A stretch of 62,000 nt of DNA from Mesostigma viride (taxonomy: Eukaryota > Streptophyta > Mesostigmatophyceae > Mesostigmatales > Mesostigmataceae): contig RPFO01000017.1 of assembly GCA_009746045.1 (NCBI GenBank), positions 1,325,001 through 1,387,000 on the forward strand, in the 5' to 3' direction. Both the position numbers and the translations under genes were made by a program. Below, piece by piece: positions 40,984 to 53,717 of the stretch. Under the pieces are notes generated by a model that ran no database searches, had not been told where the DNA came from, and saw only the letters and a program-made list of their open reading frames with translations. The first letter of the stretch is position 1. The number at the start of each line of letters is the position of its first letter.

Positions 40984-43900
40984 ATGGTCATCTGGTTTCC
41001 AGATAGCTCTTACTGGGTACCAGAACGTCATTATAGATTAGAAAATTTATCCTTGGTAGATATTACTCCTCCTACACCTGTTGATCCTCCTGTGAGACCT
41101 ATACCTGAAGTATTAATGTCCAACGACGAATTGAGATCTGAACTAAAGGAATATGGATACCTATTATGTATGTTCCTTCAGTTAGAAGTACAGGAGATAC
41201 CTATCACTAATAATAGTGTGGATATAGATGTAAATACAGTGGTTCATACACCCGTTTGCTCACCATAGTCACCAGCATCTTTGTTAAAACAATAAGTAGA
41301 TGCATACAGACAGGTAGCGGTTACAGAACCGCTATTAAGAACTCCTTAGGCATGGCTCGCGATTACCCGCGCAGACCAGGCCACCAAAGAGGGTGGGTGG
41401 GTGGGACAAGAAAAAAGACCACAACAATGTCACTACGCCGCCAAAGTAGTCAAACTGCCCTAGCACGGGGCTGACATCAGCAACCGAGCTTAACTTAACA
41501 CGCCAACCTGAGAATGTAGCGACACCTACCGTACCACAAAAACAACAACCAATCAAATACCCTTTCCGAAAGGTTCTAATTATCATTCAACAAACCGGTT
41601 CACCGGCCCTGTCAAACTTTAAGCATAAGATTGTTTCGACATTGTAGCACAATAGGGCCACTGCCCCTACTAACAATTCCAGGTCGCCAGCCATTAGCCA
41701 AATCCGGTTACATCTGCCAAACCCGCCCGGTTCAGCCGACCATCCAGGCGGCTCCCGTGAGCGGCCTTATTCCCCGCCTCACTTCGAGAAACTCTTTTCA
41801 AAGAAATCCGATTCATACACCCGTTTGCTCACCATAGTCACCAGCATCTTTGTTAAAACAATAAGTAGATGCATACAGACAGGTAGCGGTTACAGAACCG
41901 CTATTAAGAACTCCTTAGGCATGGCTCGCGATTACCCAACCTCCCCTTCCTGGCCCTCCGGTCCGCTAAAGAAGCACCATTTCCTTTCCCGTCAAAAGCT
42001 GTCCTGTCGCGATGGGCGCTCTCCGTTGCCAGAAAACAGATTTAATTCCCAGCGACTGTGAATGCACAAAAATTCATGCACTGTCGATCGACACAGCTCG
42101 CATTTTTGACCCCACTCGGGGGCCCCCGCTGACCTCGTTGCCGACCTCTTCTCTGGTCCGCTAAGGGGTGCTGTCGCGGAACACAAAGTCAAAGCAAAAG
42201 CTGCTGACTGGCACCGCTGATTCCAGCCAACGCCCAGTTTACAACTTTTTTGAAGAGCAACCAACCTAGTGCCGAGCACATAAACACTCCTTCCGTACAA
42301 AAAAGTGGAAATACCACTGAATACGAAATCAAGTTGGTTTTCAGCCCTTGCCTCCTGCGCCGAGGCTCCGTGTCCCACAACGGTGACTTAAATTTTTTAC
42401 CCCCCCGAGCCGCGGCGGCCCTCAAGCCAAGCCCAACCCGGAATGCAAGCATTTCCAGGTACGAGACAACTCAAAGGCAGGCCAGCCTGCCGACAGCCCA
42501 ACCCGAGGCGCAAGCATCCCCAGGTACGGAACCATCAAGCAAGCTAGCCCTTGCCCAACCCGGCCAGCTGGCCGTTTCTTTCAAACAAACCAGCCATTAA
42601 ATAATGCATCAGCCCCCGCTTCGCATTTAAACCCCGATCACCCGGACATTAATTCCGGGCCAGTGGCAGCCATGAATCCCAACCGCCTTAAGCAGCCAGG
42701 GTTCATGGATGCCGGAAATTTGGTTAACAAATTTTAGCCCCGCACCCATGCTGAGCGCAAGGCTGGTGAGGCACTTCTTGTACCGCCATAGCCTCAGCCG
42801 CCGGCGCTCAGCCAACGTTTACAAGAAAAAAGACCACAACAATGTCACTACGCCGCCAAAGTAGTCAAACTGCCCTAGCACGGGGCTGACATCAGCAACC
42901 GAGCTTAACTTAACACGCCAACCTGAGAATGTAGCGACACCTACCGTACCACAAAAACAACAACCAATCAAATACCCTTTCCGAAAGGTTCTAATTATCA
43001 TTCAACAAACCGGTTCACCGGCCCTGTCAAACTTTAAGCATAAGATTGTTTCGACATTGTAGCACAATAGGGCCACTGCCCCTACTAACAATTCCAGGTC
43101 GCCAGCCATTAGCCAAATCCGGTTACATCTGCCAAACCCGCCCGGTTCAGCCGACCATCCAGGCGGCTCCCGTGAGCGGCCTTATTCCCCGCCTCACTTC
43201 GAGAAACTCTTTTCAAAGAAATCCGAATACAATAGGAGTGGGATTTACTGAAAATGAAATAGTCAGATACATGGCTGTGATAGATTCCTCAAAAGTATTT
43301 GAAGAAAAGACTCCTTCTTATCCTCCTCCTCGTTCTGTTTTACACCGTGTAGTTATCAAGGACGGTGCAGTTCCTACGCACTCTCCGATGTATAGAATGG
43401 GCCCTACAGAATTAAAGGAACTAAAACAGATTTTAGTGTCATTATTAGAAGCAGGATTGATAGAGCCCAGTAACTCCCCCTACTCAGCTGGTGTCCTGTT
43501 AGTTCCTAAGCCAAATGGCAAGTTTCGCCTAGTTACTGATTATAGGAAGTTGAATGATATTACTGTGAAGTCTAAATACCCTCTACCTCGTATTGATGAT
43601 ATATTTAATAAGGTTAAAGGTTCCACTTGTTTCACAGTACTGGATTGTGCGGATGGTTTTTGGCAGTTGCGGATAGCCCCTGAGGATTGCCATAAAACCG
43701 CCTTTGCTACCCCTTTTGGTCATTACCAGTTTAGAGTAGCGGCTATGGGACTCTGTAATTCTCCTGCCTCTTTTCAAATGTTGATGAATGAAGTGCTTAG
43801 ACCTGTTATGGGTAATTCCCACCTTCCTCAGGTGTCCTCTGATCTAAAGGATCCTTCCTTCTCCTCTGTTTCTTTATCTGAGCATGACCGTTCTTGTGCT

Positions 43901-45039
43901 CAAGCTTACTTAGATGATATTCTTATTTACTCTCCTGATTTTGAAACGCACCTACGTGATTTAAAGAAAGTATTAGAAATAATGGCTGAAAATTCTTTGT
44001 GGGCGCGCCGTGCTAAAGTGCGTTCGGGTAGGAGTGTCCCATTTTTAGGGCACGTTCTGTCAGATGCCGGGGTCGCTACCGACCCGGATAAAACTAAGTC
44101 AATTCAGGAATGGCCTACTCCTACCGACGTTAAAGGTGTACGTAGTTTCCTAGGAATTGCTTCTTACTATAGGCGTTTTATCCCGCGTTTCGCAACTATA
44201 GCAGCCCCTATTAATCATTTATTAAAGAAGGATATCCCCTTTGTTTGGAGTAGTGAATGTCAGTCGGCTTTTCAGTGCCTAAAATCCCTACTCCTTTCCC
44301 CTCCTGTACTCATCCTACCGGATACTACTAAACCCTTTGTTGTGGCTACAGATGCTAGTAAAGTAGCTATAGGTGGTGTCCTTCTCCAGGATCAGGGTCA
44401 GGGCTTACAGCCAATTGAGTATATCTCTAGGACAATGCTCCCTGCGGAGCGTAACTATCCCGTACACCAGCAGGAACTCTTAGCTGTGGTGTATTGTTGC
44501 CACGCGTGGCAGCACTTCCTTAAAGGTGCTCAATTTGATGTCTGCCTGAATGAACCCTGTGAGCTAGATCCTTATAGGTTAGTTATCCAAACGGATCATC
44601 GTCCCCTTACCCATCTTCTCTCCCAACCCAACCTTACCCCTCGGCAAGCGCGCTGGATGGAATTTTTAGCACAGTTTTCCCCTTTTAAACTTCAGTATGT
44701 CAAGGGTGTAGATAACATAGTACCAGATGCACTCTCTCGTCGTGCAGACTATTCCTTCTTCGAGGACCTTGATGTTCTCAATACTACTCTAGTTCCTACT
44801 ACTATGGGTGTAACCCCTTATGGTGAACTACCTGACGATGAATCCTATGCCTACCTCTTTCATACAGCTGTTCGCATGCCTGATCTCCTTTCTCACGTAG
44901 GACTCTCTCTCCCGTGTGAGGCCCTTCCCGTAGTAGCCTCGGTGGGGGGGGAGGGGAAAAATAAAATTTCTATACCGCTTAGCCATATAGCGACTAGGTC
45001 AGGGAAGTCTTATGAAAACGTAGTCCCTCTAGGACCTCC
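40984..45039 (+). pseudogene. Ty3 reverse transcriptase and RNase H, interrupted by a split-repeat element
   Basis: The frame 40984-41244 joins exactly to 43226 onward (VNTVV|NTIGVGFTENE) when element 2 is removed. RT: EAGLIEPSNSPYSAGVLLVP, FRLVTDYRKLNDIT, VLDCADGFWQLRI, FRVAAMGLCNSPASFQMLMN, and the catalytic YLDD at 43907-43918. RNase H: VVATDASKVAIGGVLL, HQQELLAVVYCC, LVIQTDHRPLTHLL, NIVPDALSRR. The order PR-RT-RH before IN is diagnostic of Ty3/Gypsy. Coding continues to GPP at 45039, where Copia B is inserted, then across both Copia elements into the integrase. The RT-RH part itself is intact. Confidence 0.9.
41245..43225 (-). mobile_element. split-direct-repeat element 2, opposite orientation, same family
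   Basis: Read on the minus strand: A1 43225-42821, internal 42820-41938 (883 bp), B1 41937-41814, a 3-bp junction, A2 41810-41406, spacer 41405-41369, B2 41368-41245. The A copies (405 bp) and B copies (124 bp) appear identical within the element. It is homologous to element 1 at the A start (CGGATTTCTTTGAAAAG against CGGGGTTCTTTGAACGG), in B (AACAATAAGT, CCAGCATCTT on the plus strand) and internally (CAAGCATCCCCAGGTAC). No coding capacity. Its removal gives an uninterrupted pol frame with no target duplication. Confidence 0.85.
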
Positions 45040-45667
45040 AGTTAACGAAACTGTGGCTGAACTGTGGTTCAGCCTGCACTGATTAATATCTACAGAGGAA
45101 GTAGTTATATTAATCAATAGGTTTACGTTGCTGGTTATGGCTACCAGCACAGAACGCACGAGGCACGTGAGAACCGTCGCCGAAGGTGCGAGGACACAGG
45201 TGCAGGGAAAGTGGTGCTACCAAGTGGCAGCGTCCTGCTCGTTATATACTAATTGTGACGCAGTCACATCCAGATGACTGATAGGACAGATCATCTCACA
45301 ATATTGCTGTCCTTCACTCTGGACCAGCAGATCTCGACTCGTTATCCATAAATAGTCACATCAGTGTCCTGTCGCACAAGTCCTGTCACTATTTGTTACG
45401 TCTAATCAATAGCATTGAATAGACCGCAGTGTCGGAGACTAAATGTCCTATCGTACACTGTGACAAGACGCCGTATGCCACGCGTCACTTGAAGAACCAC
45501 CGTAGAATCACCGAATCCAAGTAGAATGTAGTAGAACAGTATCTTGCTCATATCTCGAGCAATACTCATCAGAATGAACCCGTTTCTGGATTGTAGTAAC
45601 CGGAAGTAGAATCTCTACAAGCCAAGTAGCTTAGTAGAATAATATTGCTTGCCAGGCAATATTAACT
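45040..45667 (-). repeat. Copia B 3' LTR
   Basis: 628 bp, AGTTAACG...ATATTAACT. Identical to 51823-52450 except one visible C/T difference at about 45298. Confidence 0.92.
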
Positions 45668-46192
45668 CCAGCCCTTTCTTCTCTTTTAGAGCTTGGACGT
45701 AACAGCCATATTAACTCCAGCCCTTTCTTTCTTTTAGAGCTGTTAGGCTTGGCAACACATATATAGAAACAACATGCATAGCACTTGACATCCCTCCCAG
45801 CTCTCTGTAGTCTCTGCTCGGGATTAATCAAGCACCAGATCACAACACATCTCAGCCATGACGAATTACAATGAATTCCCTATCCACTGGAAGTAGAAAG
45901 CCAAGTGTTTGGAGTAGCAGCTTGTGGCTAACCAGAATAATGACCAAAATGGAATCACCACCATAATGGCTCCTGATTGGAACCCCACAAGTTACCCACA
46001 AGACCTTATCAGGTAGACATTGATAGTTATCAGAACTGGCGCCCACCATGGACTGAGAAATAGCACATCACAAAATATATTAAGCACATGACAAACTACC
46101 TTCCTCTGTCTGGGACAAAACTAGGGGGACCTGTCGCCACCTCACCAGCAAGGTTGATGGGTCAGCCAATCCGGGAAAATCCGCCTAAGCAG

Positions 46193-46217
46193 CCCCAGGG
46201 AATCGAACCCTGCCCTA
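46193..46217 (-). promoter_or_regulatory. tRNA T-arm-like motif in Copia B 3' region
   Basis: Minus strand CAGGGTTCGATTCCCTG at 46212-46196 is a perfect 5-bp stem with a TTCGATT loop and contains a B-box. It is conserved at 53718-53735 in Copia A. Confidence 0.5.
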
Positions 46218-46443
46218 TAAAATCCCTTTGGTTGAGACAAACCTCAAACTGAGGACAAACCCCCAACCAACATCATGCTCCATGACTGAGCATTACATAG
46301 AATACAGTATTATACACATATGTACACAGAGCATTACTGCCCTCAGAGCATCACAGCTCTCAGCATAACAGAGCCCAGCTCTATGTTAGCTCTTCTCACC
46401 CAATCAGTCACCAAACTCAAAGCTCCAACTGGAATTGCTCAAC

Positions 46444-49400
46444 TCACACAGAGGAGCTCATCAGCTTGTAAAGAAGCTTATATTGCTCAGCAGACTTGTG
46501 AGGCAACTTGGTCAAGGCATCAGCAGGATTCTCAGAACCTGGAAGATGTTGAATATCCACCAGACCTGCCAACTCCTTCAACAGGAGATAATCCAGATCT
46601 CTGCTTCTGGCCAACTGCTTGTGCACAAACTGGACCATGCCCATGTTATCTGAAAGGATCAAGGTCTCCAGCTGAAGAGTATGAGGAGTCACTGAAGCCA
46701 TAGCTAGCAACAGCTCCTTGATGTACAAACTGGACTGAATCCCTTCACAAATGGCTCTGCACTCAGAGACATCTGAACTCACAGCAACCCTTCTTTGAAG
46801 ACGACTGTACCAGGCCACAAGACTAGGCCTATGTTGCTGAAGCACAAACAAGCCAGCTGACCTGCCTCTGACCTTAGAAACTTGCCTGCTATCCATGGAG
46901 CTATCAACATAGATATCCAAGGAAAATGGCAAAGACAAATCAATCCCAGCTAAAGTAATACCAGGAGACTTGTTAACATGTGCAATAATCTGGGAAGGCT
47001 CCTCCAGGATTAGCACATCATCAGGGGATCTGCTATGGACCATCATGTCAGGCCCACAAATGCTGCCATACCAGGCCAACTTGCCTTTCAGCTCAGGTGC
47101 AATGGATGACGTCATGACCTCTGGAACAGATTGAAGAATGGTACTCTTGTAGTCATTGCCCGCCTGCAGCTTAATCAGCCACTGACTCCCCTCCTGAACC
47201 AATGTAGCCTGCATTCCACAGAACGTGACAGCCTCTCCAGGCTTCTGCCACAATTCTTTTCCCAAAGGAAATGCATCATTAATGATGGGCACAAACTGAC
47301 TCAACCACTTAGTGGGAGCAATCAAGTGCAAGTCATCACCATGCAGGCTAGCATACACAGGTAAATCATGCCACCTACCCAGCAATAAACATGGGTCCAC
47401 AGATGACACCTTCAACCCACAGTGCTTAGTCAAGAAGTCTTCCAGGGTAAGCCTCCAAATGATGGGACTGGACCTGAGACCTTCTAGACCCTTCAGAATC
47501 AGCAGGTAGCTAGACTGGAGCTCTGCCTGCCAGGCTACAGGAACTGGCACATGAAATGGAGTTTCACAATGCCACACCTGCTGAGCCACACTGGGATCAC
47601 CCTTCAGAAATGCTCTCTTGAAATCTAGCAGAACTGAAGACATATCAGCACCCTGGTTCAGCATACCGACATACAGGCACAATAAAATACGCCATGTATC
47701 ATGTAGCATCCCAGGTGTATACAACTCCTCGCCCAGAAGATCCCCAGTACCACGGTATTCATTGAGAACTGGACGCACATGGGGAACAGACACCCCCTCC
47801 ACCTCCTTCCGCTTGATGACGAATCTGAGCTTCAACCGTGTACTGTATGGAGGAACTTCATTCACAGGCTGACAGCAGTCAAACTGCAACCACTCCTCTA
47901 GGGCCTTGGCAAATGCTAGCCTCCAGGCCTCAAACATCAGAGGAGAACTCATTTCCTGGACAAGCTGATCATAGCTAAGAGGAGAATGAGCAGCCAGTGA
48001 TCTCTTAGTAATACCAATACTGCTAGGATGGAGAGCAGCTGGCATCACAAGACTGGAAGCCACAGGAATCTGATCCTCAGGCCACTGCACATTCCTGATC
48101 GCTTTCACAGGCTTAAATACACTGGTAAGGGAGGCTTTGAAGTTGACCAATGGGATACTGCCCCAGCCAAACTTTCTCAGCTTATCATGTGCCACAACAA
48201 TTCCAGGAGAGCTCAGAAAATTTTGACCCAAGATGATAGGGCCATCATAATCTTCAAGCACAAGAAATGTGACATCTCACCCATGAAGGGTACCAGCACC
48301 TCTCCCAATACCATAATGTGTGTCCTGCCACTAAAGTCAGACACCCAAGCACAACTAGGCGAAAGCACCTGCCGTTGACCTGTATGTTGAGATCCCATAA
48401 TAGAAACCTCAGCATTGGTATCTACCTCTAGGACAGCATCCTCGGACTCCTCCAACTGGCTGAGCTTGGACACCCGAGGTCCTTGCTTGGCTTTTTGCAT
48501 AGCCAGCACCACATCTTTCAGGCCCACACCTCTATGCTTAGTGAGGCTAGAGGGGACCACATCTGCCTGTCCTAAGGATGGAAAGTTAACCGATCCAGGG
48601 GTCTGGCCAGGACTTACCCGGGGATTACTTCCAGCTTGAACGTGATGATCAGGGATGACGTCATGACCAACTGGCAAGGTTGTCACATCAGGAGCTACTG
48701 CCTCTGCTTCAGCACCCCTTAGACGTACATATGACCACGACAGACGGTGCACATTCTGGGGAGGATCCTCCATCTTCACCCAGCACTTGTGCCCAGCTAG
48801 TTCCACCCTGGTCACTACTCCAGGGTGCCAGCTACCACGCTTGCCTGCAAGCTTGGGCTCTTTCCACACAATTACCCTCTGGCCAACAACAGGTTTCAGA
48901 ACACTCCAGCCCTTGTCTTTCTGCCTCAACTTGGCAAACTTGAACATAAGGCTATCTTTCCAGGCTTGCTCAACCTCAGTAGGGAGCTCCCGAAGATGCA
49001 ATGATAATGGAGTCACAGGGACCTCTCCAACATACATGGATGCCCTGACATTCAATCTGTCCTCAACTGACCTTAACCAGGCCGTCTTGATAATAGCTGG
49101 AACCAATCTTGGAATCTTCTTCTCCGTCAGCAGAATAGTCTTGATCTCTCTGATTGTCCTCTCCACCACGCCTTGACTGCCATGGGACTCCCTGTGTACA
49201 ACAAATAACTCAGGGAGGTCTTCATGCCCCATGCAGCACTCAAATTCTAAATCACACTGCAGCTGGATCACTGGTTTCATTCTGGATCTGATAGCCTGGA
49301 GCCCAGCCACCAAACATGGCTTAGATTTGTCTTGCAACAGCTCCATCACCTTGTACTTGGTGTATCTGTCAACACCCACCAACAAAATCAGTTTCCTGAT

Positions 49401-49500
49401 TTCTTGGATATCACATTGTACATATCCAGGCTGCAACACAGGTTGTCTGACATGAGACTTCTTAGGCTTGAGAGCAACCAGCCTACAGGAACAAGCCTCA
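46444..49500 (-). pseudogene. Copia B Pol: integrase, protease, RT, RNase H (frameshifted)
   Basis: Frames 49500-48213 and 48261-46444 are homologous to Copia A Pol. IN: VQCDIQEIRKLILLVGVDRY, LQCDLEFECC, HGSQGVVERTIREIK. After the integrase C-terminal module comes the protease motif VDTNAEVSIMG, and a 1-nt deletion near 48277 breaks the protease before IILGQNFLSSPG. RT: HVRPVLNEYRGTGDL, SVLLDFKRAFLKGD, YASLHGDDLHLIAP. RNase H: IYVDSSMDSRQVSKV, SDVSECRAICEGIQSSL, NPADALTKL. The integrase N-terminal zinc region seen in A is missing (a stop lies at 49511 in the upstream frame 49867-49511). Confidence 0.85.
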
Positions 49501-49510
49501 GCAACCTGCT

Positions 49511-49867
49511 TTACTGCTTAGGTGATGTGCTTTGATCAGCACTATCACTTACAACCATGCTCCCCATTGCATCATTCAGGCCATCAGCCTCATCCTCCTC
49601 CTCTAAAGGAGCCTCCTGCCCTAAGGCAGGACTTCCACGCTCCAACATTGAAGGAGTACGCAAACTACCTCCAAGAGCCATGTGGGAACGTTGTTGCCTT
49701 TGGTAACTGCTTTCTGTCACCACGGTGACGTGGGAAGACCCAGTCACTACCCCATTGTGTTCTTCCTCCATGGATGCACCCTCAACCTGACAGTGCAGGG
49801 AGCAAATCAACTTCATCCAGAGTAATGGGGGGTCACTCTTAGCCCCCTCCCTGGCGGACCCTAGCAA
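49511..49867 (-). pseudogene. Copia B remnant of the Gag-Pol linker
   Basis: 118 codons of low-complexity acidic sequence (GQEAPLEEEDEADGLND, VVTESS) comparable to the Pol N-terminal linker of Copia A (VTTESMPAV). It ends at TAA 49511, just before KQVAEACSCRLVALKPK-type integrase sequence in a shifted frame. Upstream at ~49972 a damaged zinc knuckle (CYFCHANR) is all that is left of gag. Confidence 0.55.
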
Positions 49868-50725
49868 GCCCAGGGAAAGCAGAATCCGTCAGGTTGGGTT
49901 AAATTAATATACCCACCTCGGTTCACTTGCCAATGCCAAAGAGGGCAATATGACCCTGTTTGCATGGCAGAAATAACATGTTACCCTGCGTCGACCGCAG
50001 ATCCAGGTGCTCCCCACTGGGCACCTACCCTGTTGAAGTGATTATCAAATAAATCACAACCTTGCTTGCAAGTGCGCCTTCACGCCAGGCTGCACTTCAT
50101 GCAACAAAGGTATCAACCGTAACTCCTCTTGTTGTTGCTTATAGCATTCAGTCGTTCGCGACACTCGCGCCCGGGGCGACTGCTCACTGGTGAAGCCTTC
50201 GTTCCCAACACGCTCAGCAGCTGCCTTGAAGACCTTCATTGTCGATGGCGACAAATTCTGACAGCCGCTTGCGACATTTGTGCTCTCTCCCGCTCTTGAC
50301 AGCGATACTCGTGCTCTTTCCAGATCGCTAGCGACATTCACAGTTGCCCGATCACTTCAGCACTCGCAGCCGCTCGCAATCAGCGCTTCATTTGTCTTCA
50401 GCGATTCAGTTTGCTTGCTGCGACTTCGCTGCCGACCCGGCCACGCTTTCGCCTTCAAAATTGACCTTGCAAACAAGTCATTAACATGCAGCATTAATAT
50501 AATGCAAATGCATTAATTAGCATGAGCTTGTTCTGCACAAGAAAATTTATACAGCATACACCAGTTGGTATAATCATCATCGACATATATTTTAAAAATA
50601 TAATTACTTACAGCAGAGTAAAATCACTCAAACCAAAGCAAACGCCCAGCTATAAACCTATATACAGAGCCATGTCAAAGCTCTATACTACGATAAGACC
50701 AATGGAAACGCCTAACGGGAGGAAC

Positions 50726-51085
50726 CTAATAGCCCTGCTGCACCGCAAAATCAGCCCGCGTACGGCGGAGCATGATGTCAGCCATGGCCCGAGTCAGCGC
50801 CACCGACAAGCGCTGACGCCAATATGACGTCCAGGTCCGCGCCGACCATGGGGCCCGCTGGCCCTCCAGGTCCAGCCGGTCCTCCCGGAGCCGGCAACAC
50901 TCCTTGAAGAAGGCGGAGGTCAGGGGCCCCATGGCCCCAAACTCCTCCAGGACAAAGGGCACCACACGATGGTGCCCGACGTCGCCGTAGGCCAGGAGCT
51001 TGGCCCGCTCCGCCCGGTCCGCCGTGTAACCTGCCGTGAGGGAGGCCCCAGCCACGTGGCTAAGAGCCAAGGGCCGCGCCACCAT
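50726..51085 (-). pseudogene. fragment resembling an algal LINE RT C-terminal domain
   Basis: The 119-aa frame has AERAKLLAYGDVGHHRVVPF, LEEFGAMGPLTSAFFKE and WRQRLSVALTRAMADIMLRR. This type of P-F-V-x-E-x-F-G-x-x-G-P block followed by a helical end occurs after RT in some algal LINE-like proteins (from memory). It is on the same strand as Copia B and out of place there, so it is captured or inserted. Confidence 0.45.
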
Positions 51086-51086
51086 A

Positions 51087-51822
51087 TATAGGACAAAATA
51101 TATCCGACATGCCCTGCTGGCAATGCCAATGTTGTCGTAGTGACAACACTTAATTCCGCTGCATACGAAATTATATATAATTTTTTCGTATCAATGCTTC
51201 CATCGCAACTGCGCACATGCAGCAGCCAACATAAAATATTGCACTAATTGCGCAATTCTGGCACGAAACAAACTTCGTATTACATTCGCAGAAGCGCAAC
51301 AAATCCGGACCGGACCAGGCCCCACCGACTCCATATTCGTAACTACGTTTTTCGTATAGCATACGACGTAATTACTACAACATATATTTTCACGAAACCA
51401 AAACCCAGTTTCGCAGCACAAAATCCCGGCCTTGAAACGATAAAATCCAAAGCTTTTATTGCGAAGTCCGTGCACATAAAACAGGCCAGTAACGGAATAC
51501 AAAAGTCCGCTACAACATTCCCGTAAAATTCAGATCATAAAACTGAAATCCACTGCACGCGCAACTTAACGTTCATATATGGCGCATCCTGCTGCAGGCC
51601 GATTCGTACGTAGATGCTTGCCGACGACCTTCGAGATAACAAATTCGACCACTGCTCCGCTGACGTTGAAATTGAGGCTTGACGAAGGATCCACCGCGCC
51701 TCCAGAGATGGTTCACGAAATTCACGCGTGCTTCCCATATTATAATGGAACAACACCGTAAATTTTGACGACACCAGAAATCAATGCCGTAATCAGTAGA
51801 TTACGAACTCGCTTGTAATTCG
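51087..51822. other. Copia B leader, AT-rich, no coding
   Basis: Contains the palindrome ACGAAATTATATATAATTTTTTCGT around 51166-51190. The base next to the LTR on the minus strand starts CGAATTACAAGC, shared as CAAATTACAACC in Copia A, a candidate primer-binding site of unknown tRNA. Confidence 0.4.
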
Positions 51823-52450
51823 AGTTAACGAAACTGTGGCTGAACTGTGGTTCAGCCTGCACTGATTAATATCTACAGAGGAAGTAGTTATATTAATCAA
51901 TAGGTTTACGTTGCTGGTTATGGCTACCAGCACAGAACGCACGAGGCACGTGAGAACCGTCGCCGAAGGTGCGAGGACACAGGTGCAGGGAAAGTGGTGC
52001 TACCAAGTGGCAGCGTCCTGCTCGTTATATACTAATTGTGACGCAGTCACATCCAGATGACTGATAGGACAGATCATCTTACAATATTGCTGTCCTTCAC
52101 TCTGGACCAGCAGATCTCGACTCGTTATCCATAAATAGTCACATCAGTGTCCTGTCGCACAAGTCCTGTCACTATTTGTTACGTCTAATCAATAGCATTG
52201 AATAGACCGCAGTGTCGGAGACTAAATGTCCTATCGTACACTGTGACAAGACGCCGTATGCCACGCGTCACTTGAAGAACCACCGTAGAATCACCGAATC
52301 CAAGTAGAATGTAGTAGAACAGTATCTTGCTCATATCTCGAGCAATACTCATCAGAATGAACCCGTTTCTGGATTGTAGTAACCGGAAGTAGAATCTCTA
52401 CAAGCCAAGTAGCTTAGTAGAATAATATTGCTTGCCAGGCAATATTAACT
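51823..52450 (-). repeat. Copia B 5' LTR
   Basis: 628 bp; see the 3' LTR. A weak TATATAAC (minus) is present near 52024-52031. Confidence 0.9.
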
Positions 52451-52479
52451 CCTCCCCTTCTCTTTGGCAAGGCGGTAGG

Positions 52480-53177
52480 AGTTAAACGTTCTTACAGTCA
52501 CACGCAATGTGAAGGATATGGTTGCAATGCAGCAATGTGTGATATGGTTGGAAACGGAGCTTTGTTAAAATCGGATAATGTTACAGCGCTCAAACACTTG
52601 AGGCTTGTACACGCGCTTGCCAAGTCAAGGCACAACACGTGAGGCGGGCTCGCAAGAGATGCCCATTTGGCACTGGCCTATTGTTTATATACTTGTGCAC
52701 TGTGCTTGCTAGTCCTGAGCAGCCTAGGAGGCCTGCTCAGTAATAACACCCCCGGTACAGTATTCACTACCTGTACAGCGCCAACTCCTATACAGTAGGT
52801 CTGCCATACAGGCACAGTGACCACAGAGCACAGTCCACAGTGACTATTGCATCTGCACCTAGAAGTCCAGGACTAAGCCTGCGGTACCAACAGACCACAG
52901 GTTAAGGTTCCTATTTCCTGCGTACGACGTATTAATCCAATACCGTCGTAGGTACAGCACCTAATTCCTGTCAGCCCAGGAATTACTGTCGACCCCATAT
53001 GTCGTCGGCAAATATTCACGTCCGACTTAGAAGAACAGCCGGCTCGCGCTCGCGCGCGACCGGGAAGTCGGAACGCCATAACTTTCTTGATACTTGTCGG
53101 AATGAACTCGTTCCGGTGCCGCTGGAATCGCAGAGATATGCCGAATCAGGATCACGCCAATGCGCTTGGCGTTAACT
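52480..53177 (-). repeat. Copia A 3' LTR
   Basis: See the element entry. It has AGTTAAACG at its left end where the other LTR has AGTTAACG. Confidence 0.92.
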
Positions 53178-53717
53178 CCAATCCTTTCTTTTCTTGAGCT
53201 GTAGCAGCTCACACAAGTCTACATACAAACACACACAATGGGTACTGGATATCCTCCCCGACTACAAGTCACAACCCGCTGGGCATGACAGTCAGCTTGG
53301 ATTCCTTATTATATGTACATAGCACCCATACTGGCTCAGGAGCACAAACAAATTACAATGAGTCCCTATCCCTTCACGGGAGGCTCGTTGTGTTACCCAT
53401 GTACAAGAGGTTGGCCAACTGTGGCAGCCCATAGGTGTTCAGCTAAGAACTTGAGAAGTATGTACAACCTTCAGGACCTTAGGCGAAACCCCACAGATCA
53501 CCCACAACAGCTCATCAGAAAACATTGCTGACCCCCAGACGGGAGTCGGCGCCGGTCTGCTGCCCCTTATCGAACCAGACACAACATCTACGCGAAGCAC
53601 ATGCAAAACACAAGCTCCCATACTCGTTCCAACCGTGGAAAATCAGGGGACCTGTCGCCACCTCACCAGCATGGTGGATGGGTCAGCCAGTCCGTGAAAC
53701 TCCGCCTTAAGACGGCA

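Larger units (their letters stand above)
45040..52450 (-). mobile_element. Copia-type element B, defective, near-identical LTRs
   Basis: LTRs 45040-45667 and 51823-52450 (both 628 bp) differ at one base that I can see. The target duplication CCTCC is at 45035-45039 and 52451-52455. LTR termini are AGTTAA and TTAACT. A polypurine tract (minus strand AAGAGAAGAAAGGGCTGG) adjoins the left LTR. Pol is damaged, gag is almost absent, and a foreign LINE-like fragment (50726-51085) lies in the leader. A duplicated LTR/polypurine junction occurs at 45708-45744. Confidence 0.9.
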
